64,000 bases of DNA from Gluconacetobacter aggeris (GCF_014174395.1 NZ_JABEQD010000001.1:248001-312000), one strand, 5' to 3'. Shown: positions 54,373-63,576, numbered from the stretch's first letter. A program made the numbers and translations. Notes: generated by a model from the letters alone, not told the origin.

Positions 54373-57300
54373 CAGCGGGCTTTCCGTCGTGGGGTGGAGG
54401 AACAAGAGGCAGTGTCCTGCGCCGGCAGGCAGTCGACTGGATGCAAGGTCGGGATCTCCCTTTTCTCCCGGCGACACGTGCTGGCCGCCCCGATCCGCCC
54501 ATAAGACAGCAAAAACGTATTCAATTCGTGAATCGGCAGACCGGGCGGCAGCACGGCCCCGCGACCGGTCCGGCGCACACGCTCCGCCATCGCACCCAGA
54601 TCGAACACCACCGCATCCAGCCCCGCCTGCCACGCCAGCCCCAGGGCGAAACACCAGGTCTCGGGCCAGATCGAGGGCAGGAAGGCCAGGTCCGCCCGCT
54701 GCGCCGCCAGCAGCGCGGCGCCGTCGCCTTCCGCGTACGGACCCGTGACGAACACCCGGCCGGTGGCCATCAGCGCGTCATCGTCCGGCGTATGCCCCAC
54801 CACGATGAATTCCAGATCCAACGCCCGGGCGGCGGCATCCTGCGCCGCTTCCAGCAGCACGCGGTACCCTTTCTCGACCCCGATCGCGCCGGGCACCGCC
54901 ACCCGTATCCGCGCTGCCGGACCACGGGCCGCCACCGCCGGCGGCGCATCCGCCGGATCGTCCGCCAGCGCGACCACGCCGACCGCAAGGCCGGGAAAGG
55001 CCCGTTCCATGCGGCGAGCGGTATCGGCGGAGGGGGCCATCACCGCGCCCGCTCCGCGCAGCACGGCATTGGACCGCGCACGATAGGCCGACAGGCGCCC
55101 AGGCACCGGACCGGCGCCCTTCAGCAGGCTGTCGCCCGCCTGCAGGCAGGCGGCGCATCCCGCCGGCCCGGGCGCGCCGCAATACCGGCCGGACGGGTCC
55201 ACCAGCGCGACGCGGGGACAGAACCAGACATAATCATGGATATGCACGCTGTACGGCACACCCAGCCCGGCAGCCAGCGTCGGCGCGTCGATCCCGAGCC
55301 CCAGCCCGTGATGCCATTCCAGCCTGTCCACCCCCGATGCCCTCAACACCGCCAGCAGCAGATCCAGTTCCGCCGGCAGGTGGAAGCGCGGGCTGGCGGA
55401 CCAGGCGCCCCCTGCCGCATCTTCCAGCCGGCAGCCATCCGGCGCGGGGCGCAGCACCACCGGCCGCGCGCCCCGCGCGCGCCACATCCGGGCCCGGTCC
55501 CGCACCACCCGTTCCACCCCGCCGCCCTGATCGTGCGTGACCAGCAGCACCGCGTGGCGCCAGCCGGCCCCGCCCCTTCGCCAGCACACCAGATCCAGCC
55601 GCCTGCGGGCCGCGAACAGCGGATCGACGACGGCATGGGCCGCCACCAGCGCACCGTAATCGGGATACAGCCGATCCATGATCGCCAGATTGCGCCGCAG
55701 CAGCGCCGGGCGGGCGGCGCCGAAGGAGGCGGACCCCGCATGACCGACAAACGCGCCGGGCGCGGCGACATGCCGCCAGCCCGCCACGGCAGTGCGCCGG
55801 CAGAATTCATTCTCCTCGCCATAGCCCTGGGCGAAGAGGTCGGCGCGGAACGGGCCGGTGGCGGCCAGGCAGTCATGCCGGATGAACAGGCAGAATCCAT
55901 GCCCGGTCGGGACATCGACCGCCTGCCCGCGATTGGCCGCCCGCGCCGCCGCCATCAGGCGCTGCACCGTCGCCAGATCGGGCATCGGCGCGGGCGCGTC
56001 GCCCGGCAGCGCATCCGGGCCGGGCCATGAGAAGAGGCTGGCCCGGTTGGACAGCGGCGTGACGGTGCCGATATCGGGCGCGCCATAGGCGATGTCGGCC
56101 AGTTCCTCCAGCCATCCGCCGGCCACCAGCGTATCGCTGTTCAGCAGCAGCACATCGTGCCCCGCCGCCGCGCGCATGCCGTCATTGGCCGATTGCGGAA
56201 AGCCCAGACGGCGTGTGTGACGGATCAGGCGAATGGCCCCCTCTCGCGCCCGCCGGTCCAGTTCGGCGGCCAGAACCGGGTCCGGCGTCGCATCATCGAC
56301 CACGATCACCGGCACCGCGTCCCCCACGCTGGTCCGCACCGAATCCAGGCACGCCAGGGTGGCGGCGCCATCACCATGCACCGGGATGACGATGGCCGGA
56401 CCGGACCGGACCGGCGGCTCCAACGGTGGCGGATGCGTGGACGGTTCCACGTCGGAGGGCGTAACCGGGCGCACCGTCAGCGGGCTGCCCGTCAGGTCGC
56501 TGCCATCCGGCCCCAGTACATGCAGCGGGCCGGGCGGCAGGTCGGCCGCTGCCAGGGCAAAGCGGCGGGGCCGGGCCAGCGGGAACATGCTCTCCGCCCC
56601 CGGCGCAGGATCGGCGGCGAGGACGCGCCGGATCATGCGCCCCCGCGCGTCGCGGATGTGCAGCACCGGTACCTGATCCGGGTCCGACGGATGCCAGGCC
56701 CAGCCCGACAGCCCATCGGGCCCGGCCTCGACCAGCCCGTCGGTCCGTTGCAGGGCCGCCGGGTCCAGCGGGCTGCCCAGCAGATTCGCACCGCCGGCCA
56801 GGACCTCCACCCGCCGCGCGCGGCGCCACCGCGCGGGCAGTACGGTCCCATCCTGCGCACCGGGGACAGGCCGGCCGTCGATCAGGACCGTCACCACCGA
56901 CGCCCCTGCCCCCAGGCACAGCCGCCCGGACACAGACAGGCCGCACCAGCCCGGCCGGCCGGCCCGCGCCGCCAGCCGCGCGAGCAGGGGCTGCATGTCG
57001 TCGGGCGGCGCATGATGGGACAGGGCATGCTGCGCGGCGGCGATGGCGACGCTGTCCTCTCCCGCCATCAGCAGGGCGGCCGCCAGGGCGACCCAGCCCT
57101 CGCGGAAATCGAAACGCCCGGTCAGCGTGCGCAGAAGCTGCGCGGCGCCCGCACCATCGCCGCCGCGCAGCCGCGCCATCGCCAGCGGAAAGGCGACCAC
57201 GATACTGTCCGGTGCCAGACGATGGGCGCGCTCGTACCAGGCCCAGGCGCTGCCATGGTCGGCGGCATCCTCGCTCTCCCGCGCACGGCGAAAGGCCGAC

Positions 57301-57389
57301 TGGGCCTGGGCGTCGGCCCAGACCTGCCAGGCCGCGCGGTCCTGCGGCGTGACCCGGCCGCGCGCGGGCTGCACCCTATGCCCTGCCAC
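54372..57389 (-). CDS. large two-module glycosyltransferase (GT2 + GT4)
   Basis: A 1005-residue multidomain protein. Residues ~10-130 are TPR-like helices (SAWAWYERAHRLAPDSIVVAF). Residues ~150-320 form a beta domain with LSGWAWHPSDPDQVPVLHI. A GT2 module (~335-570) has AIVIPVHGDGAATLACLDSV, VVDDATPD and LLLNSDTLV. A GT4-like module (~630-960) has VTHDQGGGVERVVRDRARMW, GVPYSVHIHDYVWFCPRVAL and GAIGVEKGYRVLLEAAQ. It starts at GTG, three bases after the Sel1 gene stop, and is coupled to the 410-residue ORF. Such fusions usually build or decorate cell-surface glycans or glycoproteins; the acceptor is unknown. Confidence 0.85.
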   Translation of the reverse strand: MAGHRVQPARGRVTPQDRAAWQVWADAQAQSAFRRARESEDAADHGSAWAWYERAHRLAPDSIVVAFPLAMARLRGGDGAGAAQLLRTLTGRFDFREGWVALAAALLMAGEDSVAIAAAQHALSHHAPPDDMQPLLARLAARAGRPGWCGLSVSGRLCLGAGASVVTVLIDGRPVPGAQDGTVLPARWRRARRVEVLAGGANLLGSPLDPAALQRTDGLVEAGPDGLSGWAWHPSDPDQVPVLHIRDARGRMIRRVLAADPAPGAESMFPLARPRRFALAAADLPPGPLHVLGPDGSDLTGSPLTVRPVTPSDVEPSTHPPPLEPPVRSGPAIVIPVHGDGAATLACLDSVRTSVGDAVPVIVVDDATPDPVLAAELDRRAREGAIRLIRHTRRLGFPQSANDGMRAAAGHDVLLLNSDTLVAGGWLEELADIAYGAPDIGTVTPLSNRASLFSWPGPDALPGDAPAPMPDLATVQRLMAAARAANRGQAVDVPTGHGFCLFIRHDCLAATGPFRADLFAQGYGEENEFCRRTAVAGWRHVAAPGAFVGHAGSASFGAARPALLRRNLAIMDRLYPDYGALVAAHAVVDPLFAARRRLDLVCWRRGGAGWRHAVLLVTHDQGGGVERVVRDRARMWRARGARPVVLRPAPDGCRLEDAAGGAWSASPRFHLPAELDLLLAVLRASGVDRLEWHHGLGLGIDAPTLAAGLGVPYSVHIHDYVWFCPRVALVDPSGRYCGAPGPAGCAACLQAGDSLLKGAGPVPGRLSAYRARSNAVLRGAGAVMAPSADTARRMERAFPGLAVGVVALADDPADAPPAVAARGPAARIRVAVPGAIGVEKGYRVLLEAAQDAAARALDLEFIVVGHTPDDDALMATGRVFVTGPYAEGDGAALLAAQRADLAFLPSIWPETWCFALGLAWQAGLDAVVFDLGAMAERVRRTGRGAVLPPGLPIHELNTFLLSYGRIGAASTCRREKREIPTLHPVDCLPAQDTASCSSTPRRKAR

Positions 57390-57392
57390 CGC

Positions 57393-59183
57393 TCAGCCCG
57401 CCCCGGCGCCGGCGGCCGGGCCCGCCCCTGCCCCCAGCCGGGCCAGTTCGGCCGCGGCGTCCGGCACGCCCTGCGCGGCGGCGCGTTCCAGCCATTGCCG
57501 GGCCTCGGCCGGGTCGGTCACGCCAGCCAGTCCGCGCAGCAGATAGCGCCCCAGCATCAACTGCCCCAGCGCGTTGCCACGCTCGGCCGCCATGCGGAAC
57601 CAGTGCTGGGCCTGCGGTCGATCCACCGGCACGTCGTGGCCGCCGCCCAGCAGCGCGCCCAGCGAGAACATGGCATCGACCTGCCCCTGTTCGGCCGCCG
57701 CCCGATAGAGCACGGCCGCCGCCGCATGGTCGCGCGGACCGCCGCGCCCGGTCAGCATCAATTGCGCCAGTGCGACCTGGGCATCGGCCATGCCGGCCTC
57801 GGCGGCCCGTGCGATCCAGCTTCGGCCCGCCGCCGCGTCGGGCGCGCAGCCGCGCCCGTCCAGCAGCATGCGGCCGTACCAGTATTGCGCATTCACCACC
57901 CCGTCGGCGGCGCGCAGCATCCAGCCCGCCGCCGCCTGCTCGTCCCGCGCCATCCCCAGCCCCTGCGACAGGCAGATGCTGAAATTGAAGGCCGCGACCG
58001 GGTCCCCGGCCTCTGCCGCATGGGCGAAATATCGGCCAAGATCGCGCCGGTCATCCTCCGACACATCCTGGTCCAGCAGCAGGTTGCCCAGATCGGCGCC
58101 CGCCCGCCCGTCGCCCAGCGCCGCCGCCTGACGGAAGCAGCGCACGGCCTCGGTCACATCGCGGGGCTGGCCGGCCCCGGTCAGGGCCAGCATCCCCAGC
58201 GCCCGCCATGAGGCCGCATGGCCGGCGGCAGCAGCCCGGCGATACCATTGCGCGGCCTCGATATAGTTCGGCGGCAGGTCGCCGCCGCTGGCATACAGAT
58301 CGCCCAGCAGCGATGCCGCCTCGCGATCGCCGGCCAGGGCGGCACGGCGCAGCCAGCTTTCCGCCCGCGTCGCATCGCGCGCGCAACCCCGCCCCTCCAG
58401 CAGGGCCAGACCGAACCGCGCCTGGGCGGCGCGTACCCCGGCCTCGGCCGCGCGCCCATACAGCGCGGTGGCCGCCGCGCTATCGCGGGCCACGCCGCGC
58501 CCCTGTTCGGTCAGCGCCCCCAGCAGGAACTGCGCCGACCCCAACCCGGCATCGGCCGCCAGGCGCAGGGACGCCGCCGCCCGCGCATGCCCGGCCTCAT
58601 CGGTCGCCGCCCGCATCCAGACCAGCCCGAGGCCGAGATGACCCTGCGGACAGCCGGCGGCGGCGGCGCGGGAGAACCAGCCCTCCGCCGCCGCCGGATC
58701 GCGCATGTCGGCCGGCCCGTCGGCGAGGATATAGCCATAGAGCGCCTGCGCGTCGGGCGATCCGGCCTCGGCCGCCAGACGGGCCCAGCGGGCGGCCTCG
58801 ACCGGGTCCGGCACCCGGTCGCCCGGCGTTTCGGCCACCAGGCGCACGCCCTGTCCCTCCGCGCTTTCGCGCGGCAGGCCGAACAGATAGAGCGTGCCCA
58901 GCACCATGCGGGCCTCGACCCACCCGGCCTCGGCCGCGCGACGCATCCAGCGCGCGCCCTCCACCAGGCTGGGCGGCACGCCGGTGCCATCCAGATAGGC
59001 CCGCCCGACCCGAAACTGGGCCTCCGGCATGCCGGCCTCGGCCACGCTGCCCAGCAGCGCCACCCCGGCCACCACATCCCCGTCCTCGATCAACCGCAAG
59101 GCATGCGCCAGACGCGCCCGTGAAGAAAACCGCGCCCCCAGCGCGGAAAGAACCCGCCTCACGCCCCACCCCGGATCAGACAA
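57393..59183 (-). CDS. Sel1-repeat (SLR) protein
   Basis: A 596-residue protein made almost entirely of Sel1-type repeats of ~36 residues, recognised by periodic A-A-x-G and Y-G patterns (for example ARWMRRAAEAGWVEARMVLGTLY, and AAQWYRRAAAAGHAASWRALGMLA). About fifteen repeats run to the C-terminus, which ends in Ala/Gly. No signal peptide is evident. Sel1 proteins are scaffolds for protein-protein contacts. Start is TTG (59183) or GTG (59162); neither has a good ribosome-binding site. It lies between the secretion adaptor and the large glycosyltransferase, suggesting an assembly or regulatory role. Confidence 0.85.
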   Translation of the reverse strand: MSDPGWGVRRVLSALGARFSSRARLAHALRLIEDGDVVAGVALLGSVAEAGMPEAQFRVGRAYLDGTGVPPSLVEGARWMRRAAEAGWVEARMVLGTLYLFGLPRESAEGQGVRLVAETPGDRVPDPVEAARWARLAAEAGSPDAQALYGYILADGPADMRDPAAAEGWFSRAAAAGCPQGHLGLGLVWMRAATDEAGHARAAASLRLAADAGLGSAQFLLGALTEQGRGVARDSAAATALYGRAAEAGVRAAQARFGLALLEGRGCARDATRAESWLRRAALAGDREAASLLGDLYASGGDLPPNYIEAAQWYRRAAAAGHAASWRALGMLALTGAGQPRDVTEAVRCFRQAAALGDGRAGADLGNLLLDQDVSEDDRRDLGRYFAHAAEAGDPVAAFNFSICLSQGLGMARDEQAAAGWMLRAADGVVNAQYWYGRMLLDGRGCAPDAAAGRSWIARAAEAGMADAQVALAQLMLTGRGGPRDHAAAAVLYRAAAEQGQVDAMFSLGALLGGGHDVPVDRPQAQHWFRMAAERGNALGQLMLGRYLLRGLAGVTDPAEARQWLERAAAQGVPDAAAELARLGAGAGPAAGAGAG

Positions 59184-59202
59184 TCGCCAGAACAGACAAT
59201 AA

Positions 59203-59275
59203 GTGTTTCGGAAGATCCGAGCGGAGCAGCCTTATCCGCCACGAACACCCGACGCCCGAAACGCGCCCCGGATCG
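59203..59275. repeat. palindromic module A
   Basis: A 73-base module with self-complementary ends: GTGTTTCGG (59203-59211) against CCGAAACGC (59256-59264). The interior has GAGCGGAGCAGCCTTATCC. It is a diverged direct copy of the module at 59350-59423, about 150 bases away. Confidence 0.65.
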
Positions 59276-59288
59276 GGTTGGGCTGCGG

Positions 59289-59452
59289 AGTTTGGGCCCG
59301 CAAACGTGGGCTGGTGAGCGAGAGCTGCACGGAGTGCAGCGTCCGGCGTGCGTTTCCGAGCACCGGAGCGGAGCGGCCTTGATGGCCGTGAGCACCGGAG
59401 CACAGGAAACGCGCGTCGGATCGCCACCAGCGCGCGTTTGCGGGCCCAAACT
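59289..59452. repeat. nested inverted-repeat block
   Basis: An 18-bp perfect inverted repeat (AGTTTGGGCCCGCAAACG, 59289-59306, against 59435-59452) encloses three further hairpins. They are GCTGCAC/GTGCAGC at 59324-59340, a 16-bp imperfect stem 59342-59357 with 59405-59420, and CGGCC/GGCCG at 59374-59388. The right outer arm reaches the stop codon of the HlyD gene at 59451. It could be a small non-autonomous mobile element, a terminator or an attenuator. Confidence 0.75.
59350..59423. repeat. palindromic module B
   Basis: Diverged copy of 59203-59275. It begins GCGTTTCC and ends GGAAACGCGCGTCGGATCG, and its interior carries GAGCGGAGCGGCCTTGATGG. Shared features are the GTTTC/GAAAC terminal stems, GAGCGGAGC and the GGATCG end. 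GAGCACCGGAGC occurs twice inside it. Confidence 0.65.
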
Positions 59453-60887
59453 AGGGTTCGCGCATGCCATTGGTCATGGCCGGCACCAGATGATTCATCA
59501 GATACTGCATGATGGTACGGCGGCCGACATGGATATCGGCTTCGACCGGCATGCCGGGCTGCGCGTGGAAGAAGGGCGGCACGCCATGCAGCGTGTAGCG
59601 ATCGACCCGTACCCGCGCACGGTAATAGGCGTCCATCCCGCCGGCGGCATCGGCCGGCTGGGCCGGGGCCGGCGATCCCGGGGCGCCGCGCCCGCTCTCG
59701 CCGGGGGCGAAGGAATCCGCGCTGATGACGCGCACCACGCCTTCGGCCCCGCCATATTGGGTGTAGGGGAAGGTCGCGAATTTCAGCAGCACGTGGTCCC
59801 CCGCCCGGATGAAGCCGACATCGGAGCCCCGGATCGCCGCCTCGACCTCCAGCCCGCTATCGACCGGCACCAGGGTCATCAGCTGCGTGCCCGACTGCAT
59901 CACCGACCCCACGGACAGGGCCGCGATGCCCAGCACCACGGCATCGCGGTCGGCGCGCATCACCACCATGCTGTGCCGCAGCCCGGCCTTGCGGGATTCG
60001 TCGCGCGCATCGGCCAGATGGTGCTGGGCGGTGGCCAGATCCTCATAGACCGTGGCCTTCCAGTTCTGGACGAAACCGTCGCGTTCGGCCGTCACGGCCT
60101 CCAGCTTGGCGCGGGCGCTGTCGGCGGCCTGATGGGCGGCGATCTGGGCGCGCTCGACTTCCATCAGGTCGTTCTGCGCCGAAAGGGTGGACAGGCGGCT
60201 GCCCACCTGGTCGCGTTGCAGGCGCTGGCGCATGGCCAGCACGTCGGCCGCCACGCGGGCACGGGCGCCATACATCGCCGCATCGGCCAGATTGCCCTGC
60301 ATGTCGCTGCGGGCGCCGGCGATCTGCTTGTCGTAATTCTCGATCCGGGCGGTCAGTTCGGCCCGCCGCCGCGCGAAGGCCGCAGCTTCCTGCATCGCGG
60401 CCGGGTCGCCGGGGTTGGGCGCATATTCCCGCCCGTCGGCCTCGGCCGTCAGGCGCGCGACCTGGGCGGCATAGGCGCTGGCCTGCTGCCCCATATCCTC
60501 GACATCGGCGCCGGTCACGGTCGGGTCCAGCCGCGCCAGGATCTGGCCCTTGTGGACGAAATCGCCCTCATGCACGTCGATGGTGCGGATGATCGCGGTT
60601 TCCAGCGGCTGGACCACCAGCGTCGCTTCGGTGGAAACCATCCGCCCCTGCGCCGTCACCACCTGGTCGAGCGGGAAGACCGACATCACGATCACCCCCA
60701 TGATCGCGAGCGCCGAGATGATCCAGACCAGATAGAGCGCCGAAGCGGTGGGCGGCAGGTCGATCAGCGCCAGGCTGGGCGAATGGAATTCCAGCAGGGC
60801 GCGCGGCATGTCGCGGTCGGTGGTTTCGGGCAGAACATAGGCTTCGACCGCGTCGGAATCGGGCGGCACCAGGGGGGTGGCGGTCAT
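59451..60887 (-). CDS. HlyD-family type I secretion adaptor
   Basis: Inner-membrane-anchored periplasmic adaptor of 478 residues linking a type I ATPase to an outer-membrane channel. A single membrane helix lies near residues 50-72 (LYLVWIISALAIMGVIVM). A lipoyl/barrel-sandwich half follows (TAQGRMVSTEATLVVQPLETAIIRTI, DVHEGDFVHKGQILARLD), then a long coiled coil (about 125-290). The C-terminal half has MTLVPVDSGLEVEAAIRGSDVGFIRAG and GMPVEADIHVGRRT. Its ATG overlaps the ATPase stop (ATGA). No TolC-type gene lies in the window. Confidence 0.93.
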   Translation of the reverse strand: MTATPLVPPDSDAVEAYVLPETTDRDMPRALLEFHSPSLALIDLPPTASALYLVWIISALAIMGVIVMSVFPLDQVVTAQGRMVSTEATLVVQPLETAIIRTIDVHEGDFVHKGQILARLDPTVTGADVEDMGQQASAYAAQVARLTAEADGREYAPNPGDPAAMQEAAAFARRRAELTARIENYDKQIAGARSDMQGNLADAAMYGARARVAADVLAMRQRLQRDQVGSRLSTLSAQNDLMEVERAQIAAHQAADSARAKLEAVTAERDGFVQNWKATVYEDLATAQHHLADARDESRKAGLRHSMVVMRADRDAVVLGIAALSVGSVMQSGTQLMTLVPVDSGLEVEAAIRGSDVGFIRAGDHVLLKFATFPYTQYGGAEGVVRVISADSFAPGESGRGAPGSPAPAQPADAAGGMDAYYRARVRVDRYTLHGVPPFFHAQPGMPVEADIHVGRRTIMQYLMNHLVPAMTNGMREP

Positions 60888-63121
60888 GGCGCGTCCCCCT
60901 CGGCCAGCATCGCCGCCGGATGGGCGTGCGCGTGCGCGCCCGATTCATGCCGGTTCTGTTGCAGCCACAGCGCGCGATAGATCGCGCAGCGTTCCAGCAG
61001 GACCGCATGCGGGGCGATGTCGACCACCTGCCCACGGTCCATGACGCAGATCCGGTCGCAATCGACCAGCGAGGACAGGCGGTGCGAGACGATGACCATG
61101 GTGCGCCCGCGCGCGATACGTTGCAGGTTGGCGTTGACCACGGCCTCGCTTTCCGGGTCCAGGGCCGAGGTCGCCTCGTCCAGGATCAGCAGTTTCGGGT
61201 CGCAGATCAGCGCGCGGGCAATGGCCAGCCGCTGCCGCTGGCCGCCCGAGATGTTGGTCGATCCTTCCTCGATCCAGGTTTCATACCCGGCGGGCATGCG
61301 CTCGATGAATTCCTCGGCTCCCGCCAGCCGGGCGGCCCGGATCACGTCATCCAGCGTCAGGCCCGGCCGCCCGGCGGTGATGTTGTCGCGCACGGTGCCC
61401 CGGAACAGGAAATTGTCCTGCAGCACCACGCCGAGCGAGCGGCGAAGATGCATCAGGTTGATCTCGCGCAGGTCCACCCCGTCCAGCCGCAGATAGCCGG
61501 TATAGGACCGGCTGACGCCCTGGAGCAGGCGGGTGATGGTGGATTTGCCCGACCCGCTGCGCCCCACCAGCCCCAGCGTGCTGCCCGCCGGAATCTCGAA
61601 GCTGACACCCGACAGGGCGCGCGTGGTGGCGCCGGGATAGGAGAAATAAACCTCCTGGAACGACAGGGCGCCCCGGATGGCCGGGCGCAGGCCGGTCGTC
61701 AGGGCCTGGCGCTCGGTCGGCTGGTTCAGCACATGGCCGGCCTCGGCCAGCGCGGTGCGCACCTCGCTGAAATCGTCCAGCAGCCGCGCCAGTCCCACCA
61801 GCGGCGACGCGACGCGGCCGCCCAGCATCATGAAGGCCATCAGCGCCCCGGCGCCCATGTCACCGCGATGCGTCAGGATCAGCCACGCCCCCACCAGCAG
61901 GACGCCGCGACTGATGAAAAGCTCGAACGGCTGGGCCACGGTCGCGGCCATGTTGCCCATGCGCCCCGCCGCCAGCCCCCACAAGGCGGCCTCGGCCGAG
62001 CGTTCGTCCCACAACTGGCGCCGCGTCTGTTCCAGCGCCAGCGTCTTGACGGTGCGGATTCCGGCCACCGTTTCATACAATACGGCGCCGCGCCCCATGT
62101 CGGCGGCCATCTTGCGCCCGACCAGTTGCCCGACCGGGCGCATGAAACCGAACACCACCAGGCCGATCATCCCGGCGGCGCAAATGGTCATCCAGGCCAT
62201 GGGCGGGCTGAAATAGAACAGGAACGGCAGCACGACGACCAGCGTGAACAGGTCCAGCACCGTGTTCATCAGCTTGCCGGTCATGAAATCGCGCACCCTG
62301 TAGATGGCGGATACCCGGCCGATCACCTGCCCGGCCTGCTCGCGCTCGAAGAATTCCAGCGGCAGGGACAGCAGCCGGTCGAACACCAGCAGCGAGATCC
62401 TGGTATCCAGCCGCGTCGTCACCACCAGCGCCAGTTCCCGCCGCGCATAGGTCAGCAGGATCTCGTAGAAGCTCATCACGCCCAGGATCGCCGAAACCGA
62501 GATCAGGGTGGCGAAGGAATGATAGCTCACCACCTTGTCGATCACCTGCATGACGATCAGCGGCGGGAAGATCGCCAGCACGCTCAGCACCATCGAGGCC
62601 AGCAGGATGTCGCGCATCATCCGCTTCTCGCGCAGCACCACGCGGCCCAGCCACGCGGCGTCGATCGGCGCATCGGCCTCGCTCTGGTCGCGGCGACGCT
62701 TGACCAGCAGCACGTCGCCCGTCCAGACCTGCGCCAGGCGCAGTTCGTCCAGCGGCACGGGGGGCGTGCCTTCATCGCCCAGCGGGTCGCGCAGCCACAC
62801 GACGCCCCGGTCCGGGTCGCCCGCCACCATCAGCCCCGCCGAGCCGTCACGGAACATCAGCACCATGGGCGGCACGCTGCGCAGCCGCACCAGGTCGCGC
62901 CAGCGCAGGCGCATGCCGCGCGCCACCGCGCCTTGGTCGTTCAGCCAGCGCGCCAACGACGCCGGCGAGGGCGTGACCTCGCCGGGTTCGGCGATGAAAT
63001 CGCGTACATCCATCGACAGGCCATGGAAGCGCGCCGCCGCGACCGCCGCATACAGGCGGATCATCGTCGGCGTCGGCCGCGCCCCTGTCTCCTGATCTGT
63101 TCCCTGATCTGGCTGCGCCAC
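60884..63121 (-). CDS. type I secretion system ABC transporter with degenerate C39-like domain
   Basis: A 745-residue exporter. The N-terminal ~150 residues are a peptidase C39-like domain lacking the catalytic cysteine, as in RTX/adhesin exporters that dock rather than cleave substrates. The membrane domain (~165-440) has about six helices. The ATPase has GRSGSGKSTITRLL (Walker A near 520), ISGGQRQRLAIARAL (signature near 625) and LLILDEATSALDPESE. Start is GTG at 63121 with AAGGA seven bases upstream. Substrate unknown: no RTX or adhesin gene is inside the window. Confidence 0.92.
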   Translation of the reverse strand: MAQPDQGTDQETGARPTPTMIRLYAAVAAARFHGLSMDVRDFIAEPGEVTPSPASLARWLNDQGAVARGMRLRWRDLVRLRSVPPMVLMFRDGSAGLMVAGDPDRGVVWLRDPLGDEGTPPVPLDELRLAQVWTGDVLLVKRRRDQSEADAPIDAAWLGRVVLREKRMMRDILLASMVLSVLAIFPPLIVMQVIDKVVSYHSFATLISVSAILGVMSFYEILLTYARRELALVVTTRLDTRISLLVFDRLLSLPLEFFEREQAGQVIGRVSAIYRVRDFMTGKLMNTVLDLFTLVVVLPFLFYFSPPMAWMTICAAGMIGLVVFGFMRPVGQLVGRKMAADMGRGAVLYETVAGIRTVKTLALEQTRRQLWDERSAEAALWGLAAGRMGNMAATVAQPFELFISRGVLLVGAWLILTHRGDMGAGALMAFMMLGGRVASPLVGLARLLDDFSEVRTALAEAGHVLNQPTERQALTTGLRPAIRGALSFQEVYFSYPGATTRALSGVSFEIPAGSTLGLVGRSGSGKSTITRLLQGVSRSYTGYLRLDGVDLREINLMHLRRSLGVVLQDNFLFRGTVRDNITAGRPGLTLDDVIRAARLAGAEEFIERMPAGYETWIEEGSTNISGGQRQRLAIARALICDPKLLILDEATSALDPESEAVVNANLQRIARGRTMVIVSHRLSSLVDCDRICVMDRGQVVDIAPHAVLLERCAIYRALWLQQNRHESGAHAHAHPAAMLAEGDAP

Positions 63122-63180
63122 GGATCGTCCTTCGCTGGTCCCGATGGCACGATCCTAGGGCCCGAAAGACGAATGGACGG

Positions 63181-63576
63181 TTAATGCCCCGCGTCGATGG
63201 AATGCCGGACGGAGCGATAACGCGCCACGACCACGCGATTTTCCTCCAGCGCCTGCCGCGTCCCCTCGCGCAGGGCCGCGGGCACCACCACCATCACGCG
63301 GTCGAACCACGGGCGCTGGCCGGTGACGCGGGCACGAAACAGATCGGCCAGCATGGCGGCGATCGCCCCGTCCGGCGTGCAGCAGACACAATTCGCGCCA
63401 TGACCGAAGGGCGTGGGCGCCGGCATGGCGACGATGCCCAGCCACTGACCGCCCTTGCCGCCATCATCGCCCGCGCCTCCCACGCGCAGCACCAGTGTCG
63501 CGCCATCGCCGGGCAGGTCGGCAAACATCGCGTCATCCACCAGTTCCAGCGGGATCAGCCCGTCACCGCGCTGCAT
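63181..63576 (-). CDS. short protein with a CobW-like cysteine motif
   Basis: A 131-residue protein. NCVCCTPDGAIAAMLADLFRARVTGQRPWFDRVMVVVP resembles the CxCC stretch and following helix of G3E GTPases of the CobW/COG0523 family. The Walker A, GTP-binding and C-terminal parts are missing, so it is a fragment-like or specialised zinc-site protein. ATG at 63576 has GGAGGAG upstream and looks like a real start. First gene of the minus-strand secretion/glycan run. Confidence 0.6.
   Translation of the reverse strand: MQRGDGLIPLELVDDAMFADLPGDGATLVLRVGGAGDDGGKGGQWLGIVAMPAPTPFGHGANCVCCTPDGAIAAMLADLFRARVTGQRPWFDRVMVVVPAALREGTRQALEENRVVVARYRSVRHSIDAGH

Noticed and set aside
56157-58211. 684-codon plus-strand frame opposite the glycosyltransferase and Sel1 genes
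   Set aside because: Antisense shadow; no family resemblance.
60920-63184. 754-codon plus-strand frame opposite the type I ATPase
   Set aside because: Antisense shadow with Gln/His/Arg-rich composition.
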